Shown: piece after piece, positions 1 through 7,781 of the stretch | Position numbering within the stretch: position 1 is the first letter of the stretch | How the letters are laid out: each line of letters opens with the position of its first letter | Assembly: GCA_049975365.1 (NCBI GenBank) | Contig: JBNGDS010000040.1 | Coordinates: forward strand, 1 to 29,034 | Length of the DNA: 29,034 nt | Direction: 5' to 3' | Source: DSBG01 sp049975365 | Lineage (GTDB): Bacteria; Desulfobacterota; Desulfomonilia; UBA1062 | Translations under genes and position numbers: made by a program | Notes under the pieces: model-generated | What the model saw: only the letters and a program-made list of their open reading frames with translations | Told to the model about the DNA's origin: nothing | Databases searched by the model: none

Positions 1-510
1 CTTGTCCTGACGAGGTTCGCCCGCGAGCCCGACCATGTTCTCTACGATGACGTCTCCACGAAGGACCGGAAGGAGAACAGGGACGATATCATTCGCAGAA
101 GCATGAAGGATGCCATTGCGCAGCTCAATGAACTGCAGGGGAAAAATCCGAGGACATGGCGTTGGGGGTCAGGGCACACAATGCATTTTGAACACCCGTT
201 GGGGACCAAGCTGGGCTTTTTCAACCTGGCCCCCATTGCCACGAACGGCGATCATTTTACCATAAACTCCGGGTTCTGGGAGTTGGGAAATCCTTTCAAA
301 ATGGACTCGGGAGGCGTGATTCGGATCATCGTGGATTTTGCTGATCCTGAAAACTCGACCATTATCAGCCCTCCCGGGCAGTCGGGACATTACACGAGTC
401 GCCACTATGACGATCTGGCTCGATTGTGGGCCGATGGCGGACAGGTTCCCCTTCGGTTCGAATCAGGAAAGGACAGTGCACAAAGGCTCTCACTTGAGCC
501 CGGAAAATGA
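1..510 (+). CDS. Penicillin acylase family protein, C-terminal part (cut by window start)
   Basis: The frame is open from base 1 to a TGA at 508-510, giving 169 residues with no start in the window, so this is the 3' end of a longer gene. The C-terminal part reads GGVIRIIVDFADPEN and then PPGQSGHYTSRHYDD, the typical last block of penicillin amidase family (Ntn-hydrolase) beta chains. In this family the block sits near the C-terminus, after the SGG and PPGQSG segments that line the active-site cleft. These enzymes hydrolyse amide bonds such as those in N-acyl amino acids, acyl-homoserine lactones or beta-lactams; the substrate here cannot be read. The catalytic N-terminal Ser of the beta chain lies outside the window. 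It is only distantly similar to the other acylase at 19232-21379, so it is not a recent duplicate. Family call is firm; function is inference. Confidence 0.88.
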   Translation, partial: LVLTRFAREPDHVLYDDVSTKDRKENRDDIIRRSMKDAIAQLNELQGKNPRTWRWGSGHTMHFEHPLGTKLGFFNLAPIATNGDHFTINSGFWELGNPFKMDSGGVIRIIVDFADPENSTIISPPGQSGHYTSRHYDDLARLWADGGQVPLRFESGKDSAQRLSLEPGK

Positions 511-536
511 TGAACACGCGGTGGGGGCACGCGGTG

Positions 537-694
537 GGGGTCAAATCTTTATACTTGAATTGATGGGGATGGTGTACGAGGGTCTCTGAATGGCAAGACC
601 GTTGAGGATTCAACAAATATGCGATATATAGAGGTCCGGGAAAATATTAGAATAAACGGGGGTAAAATCTATTCAAGAATAAAGATTTGACCCC
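537..694. repeat. MITE-like element with 24-bp terminal inverted repeats
   Basis: Bases 537-560 and 671-694 are inverted repeats matching at 23 of 24 positions; each arm carries the core GGGGTCAAATCTTTA. The ~110 bp between them contain no convincing ORF. A partial direct copy of the arm (GGGGGTAAAATCT) lies just inside the right end, near 658-670. The element fills the gap between the acylase stop and the acyl-CoA synthetase RBS. The structure fits a non-autonomous IS-derived element or REP/RAYT-type repeat. No target-site duplication is obvious. Confidence 0.6.
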
Positions 695-727
695 TCTGTA
701 CTACAGGTACCAGATGAGGAGGGAAAC

Positions 728-2527
728 GTGCAGAAGTGGATCTATCGCAAACCGGATAACCTCGTAGAGTTGTTTGAAAACGCCTGCGAACTGTGGCCGC
801 GCAACCAGTTCTTCGGGGTCAAGACGCCGGACGGGAAATCCCTGGAGTGGATGACCTACAAGCAGGTGGGTGAGCGGGTCGACAACCTGCGGGCCGGAAT
901 GGCCACCCTGGGAGTGGGGAAAGACGACGCGGTGGGCATCATTGCAAACAACCGCCCGGAGTGGGCCATTGCAGCCTTTGCCGCCTTCGGGCGCGAGGCC
1001 AGGTTTGTCCCCATGTACGAGGCCGAGCTGGTCAAGATCTGGAAGTACATCATCGAGGACGCGGCCGTCAAAGTGCTCTTCGTCTCCAAGCCCGAGATCC
1101 TCGAGAAGGTCAAAGACTTCCCCAAGGAGATCCCCACCCTGGAGAAGATCATCCTCATCGACGGCAGCGGGCCCGACACCATGGGGGAACTCGAGGCAGC
1201 CGGCAGCATGAAACCCGTGCCCTCGATCCAGCCCAGCCCGTACGAGATCGCAACCCTGATCTACACCTCGGGCACCACCGGCGACCCCAAAGGCGTGCTT
1301 CTGTCCCATGGCAATTTCACCCACACCGCCCGCAGCGGGTTCCACATCTACCCCGAGCTCTGCGAGAGCTCGCGCAGCATCTCGATCCTGCCCTGGGCGC
1401 ACGTGTACGGCCAGTGCGCAGAGCTCTACAACTGGCTCCAGTTCGGCGGCTCCATCGGGTTCATGGAGAACGTCAACACCCTGCTGGACGACCTGGCGCT
1501 GGTCAAACCCACGTTCATCATCGCCGTGCCGCGCATCTTCAACAAGATCTACACCGCCCTGTGGGCCAGGATGAGAGAGGAGGGCGGTGCCAAGGAGAAG
1601 CTCTTCCACGCAGCCGTCGAAACAGCCAAAAAGCGGCGCGAACTCGCAGCCCAGGGGAAGGCAGACTGGCTCACCGAGAAGAAGTTCGCCTTTCTGGACA
1701 AGGCGGTCTTCGGCAAGATCAGGGAACGATTCGGCGGGTGCCTCCAGGGTGCACTCACGGGCAGCGCCACCATGAACCCTGATGTGGCACAGTTCTTCTT
1801 CGACATCGGCATCCCGGTGTACGACTGCTACGGCCTGACAGAGACCTCGCCGGCCGTGACCATGAACTGCCCGGCAGCCTACAGGCTCGGCAGCGTGGGC
1901 CAGGTGCTCGAGCGCGTCAAGGTCGTCATCGACAGATCCATGGTGGAGCCAGGCGCCGTCGACGGCGAGATCGTGATCTACGGCCCGAATGTCATGCAGG
2001 GCTACCACAACAAGCCCGAAGACACGGCCGCTGTCATGACCGCAGACGGGGGGTTCCGAACCGGCGACCGCGGGCGGCTGGACCAAGACGGCTTTTTGTG
2101 GATCACCGGCCGCATCAAGGAGCAGTTCAAGCTTGAAAACGGCAAGTATGTCTTCCCGGCATCGCTCGAGGAGGACATCAAGCTGGTGCCCTATGTCGCC
2201 AATGCCATGATCTACGGCGAGGGCAAGCCGTACAACATCTGCCTCATCTACCCGGACTTTGCGGCCCTCGGGAAGTATGCCGCCGAGCACAACCTCCCCA
2301 CGGAGCCGGAGCAGATGGTCGGAAACGCCCAGATCAAGGGGTTCCTCGCCTCCGAGATCAAAAATCAGCTCACAGAACGGTTCGGAGGCTACGAAATACC
2401 GCAGAAGATCGTGCTCCTGACAGAAGATTTCACCCTGGAAAACGGTATGCTCACCCAGACCATGAAGCTCAAGCGCAAGGTCGTGCTCGAGCGCTACCAG
2501 GATGAGATTGCCGGGCAGTACACATAA
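728..2527 (+). CDS. Long-chain acyl-CoA synthetase (AMP-forming, FAA1/FadD15-like)
   Basis: Predicted to activate a long-chain fatty acid to acyl-CoA with ATP through an acyl-adenylate, in the cytoplasm or at the membrane face. The 599-residue protein has the adenylate-forming superfamily motifs in order: P-loop YTSGTTGDPKG at about 179-189, YGLTETSP at 368-375, and FRTGDRGRLDQDGFLWITGR from about 443, followed by the FKLENGKYVFP segment typical of the eukaryote-like FAA1 long-chain class. Length is normal for that class (about 600). The start is GTG at 728, chosen because GAGGAGG lies 5 nt upstream; the next in-frame starts have no such site. It follows the repeat element and lies 31 bp upstream of the phosphorylase gene, probably co-transcribed. 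Chain length preference cannot be read. Confidence 0.95.
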   Translation: MQKWIYRKPDNLVELFENACELWPRNQFFGVKTPDGKSLEWMTYKQVGERVDNLRAGMATLGVGKDDAVGIIANNRPEWAIAAFAAFGREARFVPMYEAELVKIWKYIIEDAAVKVLFVSKPEILEKVKDFPKEIPTLEKIILIDGSGPDTMGELEAAGSMKPVPSIQPSPYEIATLIYTSGTTGDPKGVLLSHGNFTHTARSGFHIYPELCESSRSISILPWAHVYGQCAELYNWLQFGGSIGFMENVNTLLDDLALVKPTFIIAVPRIFNKIYTALWARMREEGGAKEKLFHAAVETAKKRRELAAQGKADWLTEKKFAFLDKAVFGKIRERFGGCLQGALTGSATMNPDVAQFFFDIGIPVYDCYGLTETSPAVTMNCPAAYRLGSVGQVLERVKVVIDRSMVEPGAVDGEIVIYGPNVMQGYHNKPEDTAAVMTADGGFRTGDRGRLDQDGFLWITGRIKEQFKLENGKYVFPASLEEDIKLVPYVANAMIYGEGKPYNICLIYPDFAALGKYAAEHNLPTEPEQMVGNAQIKGFLASEIKNQLTERFGGYEIPQKIVLLTEDFTLENGMLTQTMKLKRKVVLERYQDEIAGQYT

Positions 2528-2558
2528 ACCCCCAGGGTACGAGAGGAGATCAGAGCAC

Positions 2559-4697
2559 ATGACAGAAGCGAAGAACAATCTGCACGACCGTCTCAGGGCC
2601 CTGGCCCAGAACCTCTGGTGGATGTGGCACCCGGAGGTCATCAGTCTCTTCACCGACCTGGACCCTCACCTGTGGCGGGAGGTGGAGCACAACCCCATCG
2701 CGTTTCTCAACCAGATCACGCCCGAGCAGGTGGAGGAGCGGGCAGCCGAGCTGGTGCTCCACAGCCGCATCAACCATGCGTTCCGCCGGCTCAACGAGTA
2801 CATGGAGCAGGAGCGGACCTGGGGGGCCATCCACTGCGGGAATGTCAATAACCGCCCCGTGGTGTACTTCTCTGCGGAATTCGGCCTCCACGAGTCGCTC
2901 CCCGTCTACTCGGGGGGGCTTGGCATCCTGGCCGGAGACCACCTGAAGAGCGCCTCTGACCTGGGCATCCCGCTGATCGGCATCGGGCTTCTCTACCAGC
3001 AGGGATATTTCAATCAGCGCCTGAATCCCGAGGGGTGGCAGGAAGAGGACTACGTCGACCTCGACATCGGGAAGCTGCCGTTGATGCCTGTGCTCGACGA
3101 GTCCGGGCAGCACCTTGTCGTGCGGATCGACACCAAGACCACGCCGCTCCATGCGCGGGTGTGGAAGCTCCAGGTGGGGCGCGTGAAACTGATGCTGCTC
3201 GACTCCAACGTGGAAGCCAACTCAGACGAAGATCGCCAGCTCACCAACCGCCTCTACGGCGGAGACACCAGGATGCGCATCCGCCAGGAAGTCCTTCTCG
3301 GCATCGGCGGTGCCCGGGTGCTCCAGGCCCTGCACATCTACCCCGGCGTCCTGCACCTCAACGAGGGGCACAGCGCCTTTGCCATCCTCGAGGAGATCCG
3401 CCGGGTCATGGAATACGACCAGATCCCGTTCCACCGGGCCATGCGCCGCGTGGCGCTTTACACCGTGTTCACCACGCACACCCCGGTGGCGGCGGGGCAC
3501 GACCGGTTTTCGCCGGAGCTCATCGAAGACCACCTCGGCATCTTCCGGGAGAACATGGGGCTGTCCCACGACGAGTTCATGGCCCTGGGCCGCGTGAACC
3601 CCCGGGACAGCAGTGAGACATTCTGCATGACGGTCCTGGCGCTCAAGGGATCGCAGCGGGCCAACGGGGTGTCGGCCATTCACGGGACCGTGAGCCGCCT
3701 CATGTGGAAAGACCTCTGGCCCGGGCGTCCCGAGGGAGAGGTGCCCATCGGCCACATCACCAACGGCGTGCACGTGCTCTCATGGCTGGCACCGCAGATG
3801 TACCAGCTCTTCGAGACCCGCCTCGGCCAGAACTGGGCCACGCGCATGGTGCACCCGGACGTGTGGGAACAGGTGAACGAGATAGACGACGGCGAGCTGT
3901 GGGAGACACACCAGTACCTGAAGATGCGTCTCATCCGGTTCGTCAGGCGGCGCCTGCGCATCCAGGCCGAACGCCTCGGGCAGCACGACATCCTCTCGCA
4001 GATCGACCACATCCTCGACCCCGACGTGCTCACCATCGGCTGCGCCCGCAGGTTCGCCACCTACAAGCGGGGAGACCTGATCCTGTCCCAACTCGAGCGC
4101 CTGACCAGGCTCATCACAGATGCCCGCCGCCCCATCCAGATCATCTTCTCCGGCAAGGCGCACCCCAGGGACGATGAGGGAAAGAGGCTGCTGCAGCGCA
4201 TCGCCCAGCTCAGCTACAGTGCGTCTCACCGGAGCAGCATCGTGTTCGTGGAGAACTACGACTACAACGTGGCGCGCCACCTCGTCCAGGGGGTGGACAT
4301 CTGGCTGAACACACCGAGACGACCGCTGGAGGCGTGCGGCACCAGCGGACAGAAGGTTGTCCTCAACGGCGGGTTGAACCTCTCCGTGCTGGACGGCTGG
4401 TGGAACGAGGCCTATGATGGCAGGAACGGCTTCGCCATCGGGCACGGCGGCATGCACAACGACCTTGCCGTGCAGAACCAGCGCGATGCCGAGTATGTGT
4501 ACCAGACCCTCGAGAAGGAGGTCATCCCCCTGTACTACCAGCGCGATGCAAGCGGCATTCCCTCGGAATGGGTCAGGCGGATGAAGCACGCCATGAAGAG
4601 CCTGGGCTGGCGCTTCATAGCGGACCGCATGGTGAAGGACTACGCCCAGCGCTTCTACCTGCCCGCTGCCATCGCCACCTCGGCCGAGACCAGGTAG
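2559..4697 (+). CDS. glgP: Alpha-glucan (glycogen/maltodextrin) phosphorylase, GT35
   Basis: Releases glucose 1-phosphate from alpha-1,4-glucans using pyridoxal phosphate. The 712-residue protein matches the shorter alpha-glucan phosphorylase class (about 700-850 residues) rather than classical E. coli GlgP: it begins with the DUF3417-type segment (LAQNLWWMWHPE), then VYFSAEFGLHESLPVYSGGLG, TTHTPVAAGHDRF and ATYKRGDLI. It ends with the PLP region EACGTSGQKVVLNGG, where K599 is the expected PLP Schiff-base lysine, followed by NLSVLDGWWNEAYDG. The start is the ATG at 2559 with GAGAGGAG upstream; an in-frame ATG at 2502 would overlap the previous gene and has no RBS. No glgB, glgA or glgC is nearby, so this copy stands apart from a glycogen operon. 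Confidence 0.95.
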   Translation: MTEAKNNLHDRLRALAQNLWWMWHPEVISLFTDLDPHLWREVEHNPIAFLNQITPEQVEERAAELVLHSRINHAFRRLNEYMEQERTWGAIHCGNVNNRPVVYFSAEFGLHESLPVYSGGLGILAGDHLKSASDLGIPLIGIGLLYQQGYFNQRLNPEGWQEEDYVDLDIGKLPLMPVLDESGQHLVVRIDTKTTPLHARVWKLQVGRVKLMLLDSNVEANSDEDRQLTNRLYGGDTRMRIRQEVLLGIGGARVLQALHIYPGVLHLNEGHSAFAILEEIRRVMEYDQIPFHRAMRRVALYTVFTTHTPVAAGHDRFSPELIEDHLGIFRENMGLSHDEFMALGRVNPRDSSETFCMTVLALKGSQRANGVSAIHGTVSRLMWKDLWPGRPEGEVPIGHITNGVHVLSWLAPQMYQLFETRLGQNWATRMVHPDVWEQVNEIDDGELWETHQYLKMRLIRFVRRRLRIQAERLGQHDILSQIDHILDPDVLTIGCARRFATYKRGDLILSQLERLTRLITDARRPIQIIFSGKAHPRDDEGKRLLQRIAQLSYSASHRSSIVFVENYDYNVARHLVQGVDIWLNTPRRPLEACGTSGQKVVLNGGLNLSVLDGWWNEAYDGRNGFAIGHGGMHNDLAVQNQRDAEYVYQTLEKEVIPLYYQRDASGIPSEWVRRMKHAMKSLGWRFIADRMVKDYAQRFYLPAAIATSAETR

Positions 4698-4878
4698 AAA
4701 AAAGCAGGGGTACTCACATGCGGTGAGGAATTCGAGCACAACAAGCGTGACACCGCAGGACGAAATACCCTGGCCAAACGGTGTCGTTTCACGTAGTATT
4801 GCCTCCAGGTTTTTCTGTCATCAGCTGGCATAGTATGAATGCACGGTATCAGATGTCCGATAAAAAAGGAGGGGAGTC

Positions 4879-6669
4879 ATGGCACACGTAAAGGAACCGA
4901 GGTTCGTAGCAGGCAGGAATTTCCATGATGAAGCGTTCATGAAGTGTTATGAAAAGCTTGGGTATCCCAAAGAATGGATTGAAGAAGGCATGAACTACGC
5001 TCCGGGGGATTCCTACGTGATCAGTCACCCGAGCTGGTACACGGAGGAGATGCCCGACGTCCCGGACATTTCGATCTACGAGCTCTTCCACAGGACCGCG
5101 CTGGAGAATCCGGACGAAATCGCCGTCATCTTCCTCGACAAACCCATCACCTACCGCGACCTGGATGAGCTGGCATGCCGGTACGCGGCCGTGCTCACCG
5201 GCCTGGGGGTACAGAAAGGTGATGTCGTGGCAGCCCTGCTGCCCAATTCGCTGCAGCACGTGGTGGCCTTCTACGGGGCAACGAAGATCGGGGCCATCCA
5301 CACCCCGATCAACGTGATGTATCAGCCCGATGAAATCGCCTACCAGATCGATGACTCCGGCGCCCGGGTCATTCTTGCCCTGGATCTCCTGCACAGTCGC
5401 GTCAAGGATCTCAAGGAGAGCGGCACGCTCGACCACATCATACTCACCAGCATCCATGATTTTGCCGCTGACGATCCCATCATTTCCCAGGCGGTCAAAT
5501 TCCTGTGGGACATTCCCACGCAGACTGTCGAGGGCTGCCTGGATCTCTTCGAGGCCCTGAAGGCCCACGAACCCCTGAAGGAAACAGCCCTCTGCACCCC
5601 GAAGGAAGACACCGCCCTCCTGCTGTACACCGCGGGCACGACCGGCAAATCGAAGGGGGTGATCGAAACGCACTTCAACATGGTGTACAACTCGCTCACG
5701 CACACCCATGCCGCCAGGCTGTGGGGGGACAAGGAGATCAACTTCGCCATCATGCCCATGTTTCACACGGCCGGTTATTTCCTGCACGGGTTGCCCGTGC
5801 TGTACCAGGGAGGTATCCTGATCCCGATCCCCATGTTCGATATCGAGGATGCCCTCAGGGTCATTCAGCAGTACAAGGTGAACGTGATCTTTGCCCCCCC
5901 GACCCTGTTCATCGCCCTGATGTCGAATCAGGAGTTTCTCAAGAAATACGACATCGGAAGCCTGATGCTCACGATCGCCTGCGGTGCCCCGGTGCCGCCG
6001 GCAGTCCAGGACCAGTGGCACACGCTCACCGGCCTGACGCTGACCAGCGGGTGGGGTATGACCGAAACAAACAGCGGCGGCTGCATCTCGATCCCCGGCA
6101 TCAAGGAGAGCCTGAACTCCATCGGGATCCCGGTCTATTCAGAAATGAAAGTTGTGGATGACGAGGGCCGGGTCGTACCCAGGAACACCGAGGGGGAGAT
6201 TCTCTACCGCGGGCTTCAGCTCGCCAAGGGGTACTGGAACAAACCCCAAGAAACACGCGAGGCATTCCTGGACGACGGGTGGTTCAAGACCGGCGATCGG
6301 GGCTATATCGATGAAGAGGATTTCGTCCATTTCGTGGACAGGGTCAAGGACCTGATCATCGCCTCGGGCTACAACCTGGCACCGGTCGAGGTCGAGAATG
6401 TGATCTACCAGCACCCGGCAGTGGCGGAGGTGGCGGTCATCGGGATGCCCCACGAGTATCGCGGTGAGACCGTCAAGGCCGTGGTCGTTCTCAACAAGGA
6501 CTTTGTCGGCAAGACCACCGAACAGGACATTATCGACTTCTGTAAACAGAAGCTGGCCACATTCAAGGTGCCGCGCGAAATCGAGTTCCGCGATGCACTC
6601 CCGAAGAGCGCGGTTGGAAAAATTCTCAGGAGGGTGCTCAGGGACGAAGAACTTCAGCGCAGATCCTGA
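4879..6669 (+). CDS. AMP-dependent acyl-CoA synthetase/ligase (medium-chain or aromatic type)
   Basis: Class I adenylate-forming ligase of 596 residues that should convert a carboxylic acid, ATP and CoA to acyl-CoA, AMP and PPi. The P-loop reads YTAGTTGKSKG at 250-260, with Ala in place of the usual Ser. SGWGMTET follows at 390-397, then FKTGDRGYIDEEDF at 469-482 and FVDRVKDLIIASG from about 486. The A10 catalytic lysine is K581 in PKSAVGKILRR. About 60 extra residues precede the normal family start. The start ATG at 4879 is preceded by GGAGGGGAGTC. It is not a close paralogue of the 728-2527 ligase, lacking the FAA1-type segments. The substrate could be fatty, aromatic or dicarboxylic; the sequence does not decide. 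Confidence 0.93.
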   Translation: MAHVKEPRFVAGRNFHDEAFMKCYEKLGYPKEWIEEGMNYAPGDSYVISHPSWYTEEMPDVPDISIYELFHRTALENPDEIAVIFLDKPITYRDLDELACRYAAVLTGLGVQKGDVVAALLPNSLQHVVAFYGATKIGAIHTPINVMYQPDEIAYQIDDSGARVILALDLLHSRVKDLKESGTLDHIILTSIHDFAADDPIISQAVKFLWDIPTQTVEGCLDLFEALKAHEPLKETALCTPKEDTALLLYTAGTTGKSKGVIETHFNMVYNSLTHTHAARLWGDKEINFAIMPMFHTAGYFLHGLPVLYQGGILIPIPMFDIEDALRVIQQYKVNVIFAPPTLFIALMSNQEFLKKYDIGSLMLTIACGAPVPPAVQDQWHTLTGLTLTSGWGMTETNSGGCISIPGIKESLNSIGIPVYSEMKVVDDEGRVVPRNTEGEILYRGLQLAKGYWNKPQETREAFLDDGWFKTGDRGYIDEEDFVHFVDRVKDLIIASGYNLAPVEVENVIYQHPAVAEVAVIGMPHEYRGETVKAVVVLNKDFVGKTTEQDIIDFCKQKLATFKVPREIEFRDALPKSAVGKILRRVLRDEELQRRS

Positions 6670-6708
6670 AGAAACGGGCTTCACAGCGCATCCTGAAGAG
6701 CGGGTGAC

Positions 6709-6942
6709 ATGACGGCGTGCAGGCACATGAACCTTGTCCTGATATCCGAGGGGAAACCCAAGCTGCGGTGCCGGCACTGCCACCTGGTGATCACACCCGA
6801 GGAGCTGCAGGGGAGCTGGTGCCCTGAGTGTTACGAGACACACGGCCAGAAGCGCTACGACTTCGAGGAGATCCCTCCGGGAGAGAATGAGAAGACCCGG
6901 TACCGGTGCGAAGACTGCGGTGCGATCATCGAGGTTGAATAG
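6709..6942 (+). CDS. Small double zinc-ribbon protein
   Basis: A 77-residue protein with two cysteine knuckle pairs: CRHC (residues 21-24) with CPEC, and CEDC near the C-terminus, plus C4 and H6 in the first few residues. This suggests one or two structural zinc sites. The C-terminal YRCEDCGAIIEVE resembles rubredoxin-like or zinc-ribbon tails found in many small proteins of anaerobes. The ATG at 6709 follows the ligase stop by 39 bp, so the two genes are probably co-transcribed. It may be a regulatory or protein-interaction partner; no enzymatic motif is visible. It converges with the MBL-fold gene, leaving only 7 bp between the stops. Family name unknown to me. Confidence 0.75.
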   Translation: MTACRHMNLVLISEGKPKLRCRHCHLVITPEELQGSWCPECYETHGQKRYDFEEIPPGENEKTRYRCEDCGAIIEVE

Positions 6943-6949
6943 AAGCTGG

Positions 6950-7729
6950 TCAGCGTGAGGGGATGCGGACCGTGGCCCCGCAGCCGAATTCCGTGAAATT
7001 GCGCCCCCACGCGTGCCTGAACTGCTCGATGGCCCTCGAGCCGGTGCAGTGCGAGGGGCCCACGGTCTCGACCCCCATCTCGTTGAATTCCCTGATGATG
7101 GCATCGACCTGCATGCTCGACTGTCCACCGAGATGAAACCCTCCGCAGACCAGGAAAATCGAATTTCCCGCGACCCGTCGGGCTCCCCTCACCATCTGGA
7201 CTATGCCGGGGTGGGCGCACCCGGTGATGACGACCAGGCCCTTGGTGGTGTCGACAACAAGGGCCTGCTCCTGGATGCCGGTCCCCAGCTGGCCGGTTGA
7301 CCATGCGTGGGGACAGATGTTGACCGGGCCTTGCACACGGACAACCTGAGCGCCGTTCTGCTCGATGCGTGTTGTGAACTGCCGGGGAAAGGCATGGGGA
7401 ACGTACACAGTCACAGCTGTGTTGTTGTCCAGAAAATCCTGCACGCCACCGACATGGTCACCGTGGATGTGGGAGAGGACCACGACATCGATCTTTCCTG
7501 GAGAAATGGTGCAGGCCTCCATGTTGGAGAGCAGGATGGAGCCGTCCGAGCCGGTGTCGAACAGGATCGTCTTCTCCAGGCCTTCGACGACACACCCCAT
7601 TCCCCACGAGGTCTGAAGCCGGGCGTCATGGGGCACGTTGTTGTAGACCACGGTGATGGTGATGTCCCTGCACAGGCAGGTGACCGGGGCAAGCAGACAG
7701 ATCATCAGACAGATGGATTTCTTGCCCAT
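6950..7729 (-). CDS. Exported metallo-beta-lactamase-fold hydrolase (COG1237-like)
   Basis: The 259-residue protein starts with a charged-then-hydrophobic signal segment (MGKKSICLMICLLAPVTCLC), so it is probably exported; PVTC is a poor lipobox, so a lipoprotein is uncertain. The metal-binding SHIHGDHVGG is at 86-95, followed by VVITGCAHPGIV and CGGFHLGG. These match the COG1237 branch named for 7,8-dihydropterin-6-methyl-4-(beta-D-ribofuranosyl)aminobenzene 5'-phosphate synthase. Most COG1237 members are cytoplasmic, so an export signal is noteworthy. The RBS is a weak AGGGGGATGCC upstream of the ATG. It lies 52 bp downstream of the 692-residue gene on the same strand, probably in one operon. 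Real substrate unknown. Confidence 0.88.
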   Translation of the reverse strand: MGKKSICLMICLLAPVTCLCRDITITVVYNNVPHDARLQTSWGMGCVVEGLEKTILFDTGSDGSILLSNMEACTISPGKIDVVVLSHIHGDHVGGVQDFLDNNTAVTVYVPHAFPRQFTTRIEQNGAQVVRVQGPVNICPHAWSTGQLGTGIQEQALVVDTTKGLVVITGCAHPGIVQMVRGARRVAGNSIFLVCGGFHLGGQSSMQVDAIIREFNEMGVETVGPSHCTGSRAIEQFRHAWGRNFTEFGCGATVRIPSR

Positions 7730-7781
7730 GGCATCCCCCTGTACTGATGCACATACGCTTTTTTCTCAGACATGCAACCCC

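Noticed and set aside
701..2653. 650-residue minus-strand frame
   Set aside because: It is the antisense shadow of the acyl-CoA synthetase; its composition is biased (many Leu, Val, Asp and Gly) and it has no recognisable domain.
4713..4727. CTCAC-ATGCG-GTGAG hairpin after the phosphorylase gene
   Set aside because: A 5-bp stem with no following U-run is too weak for a terminator call.
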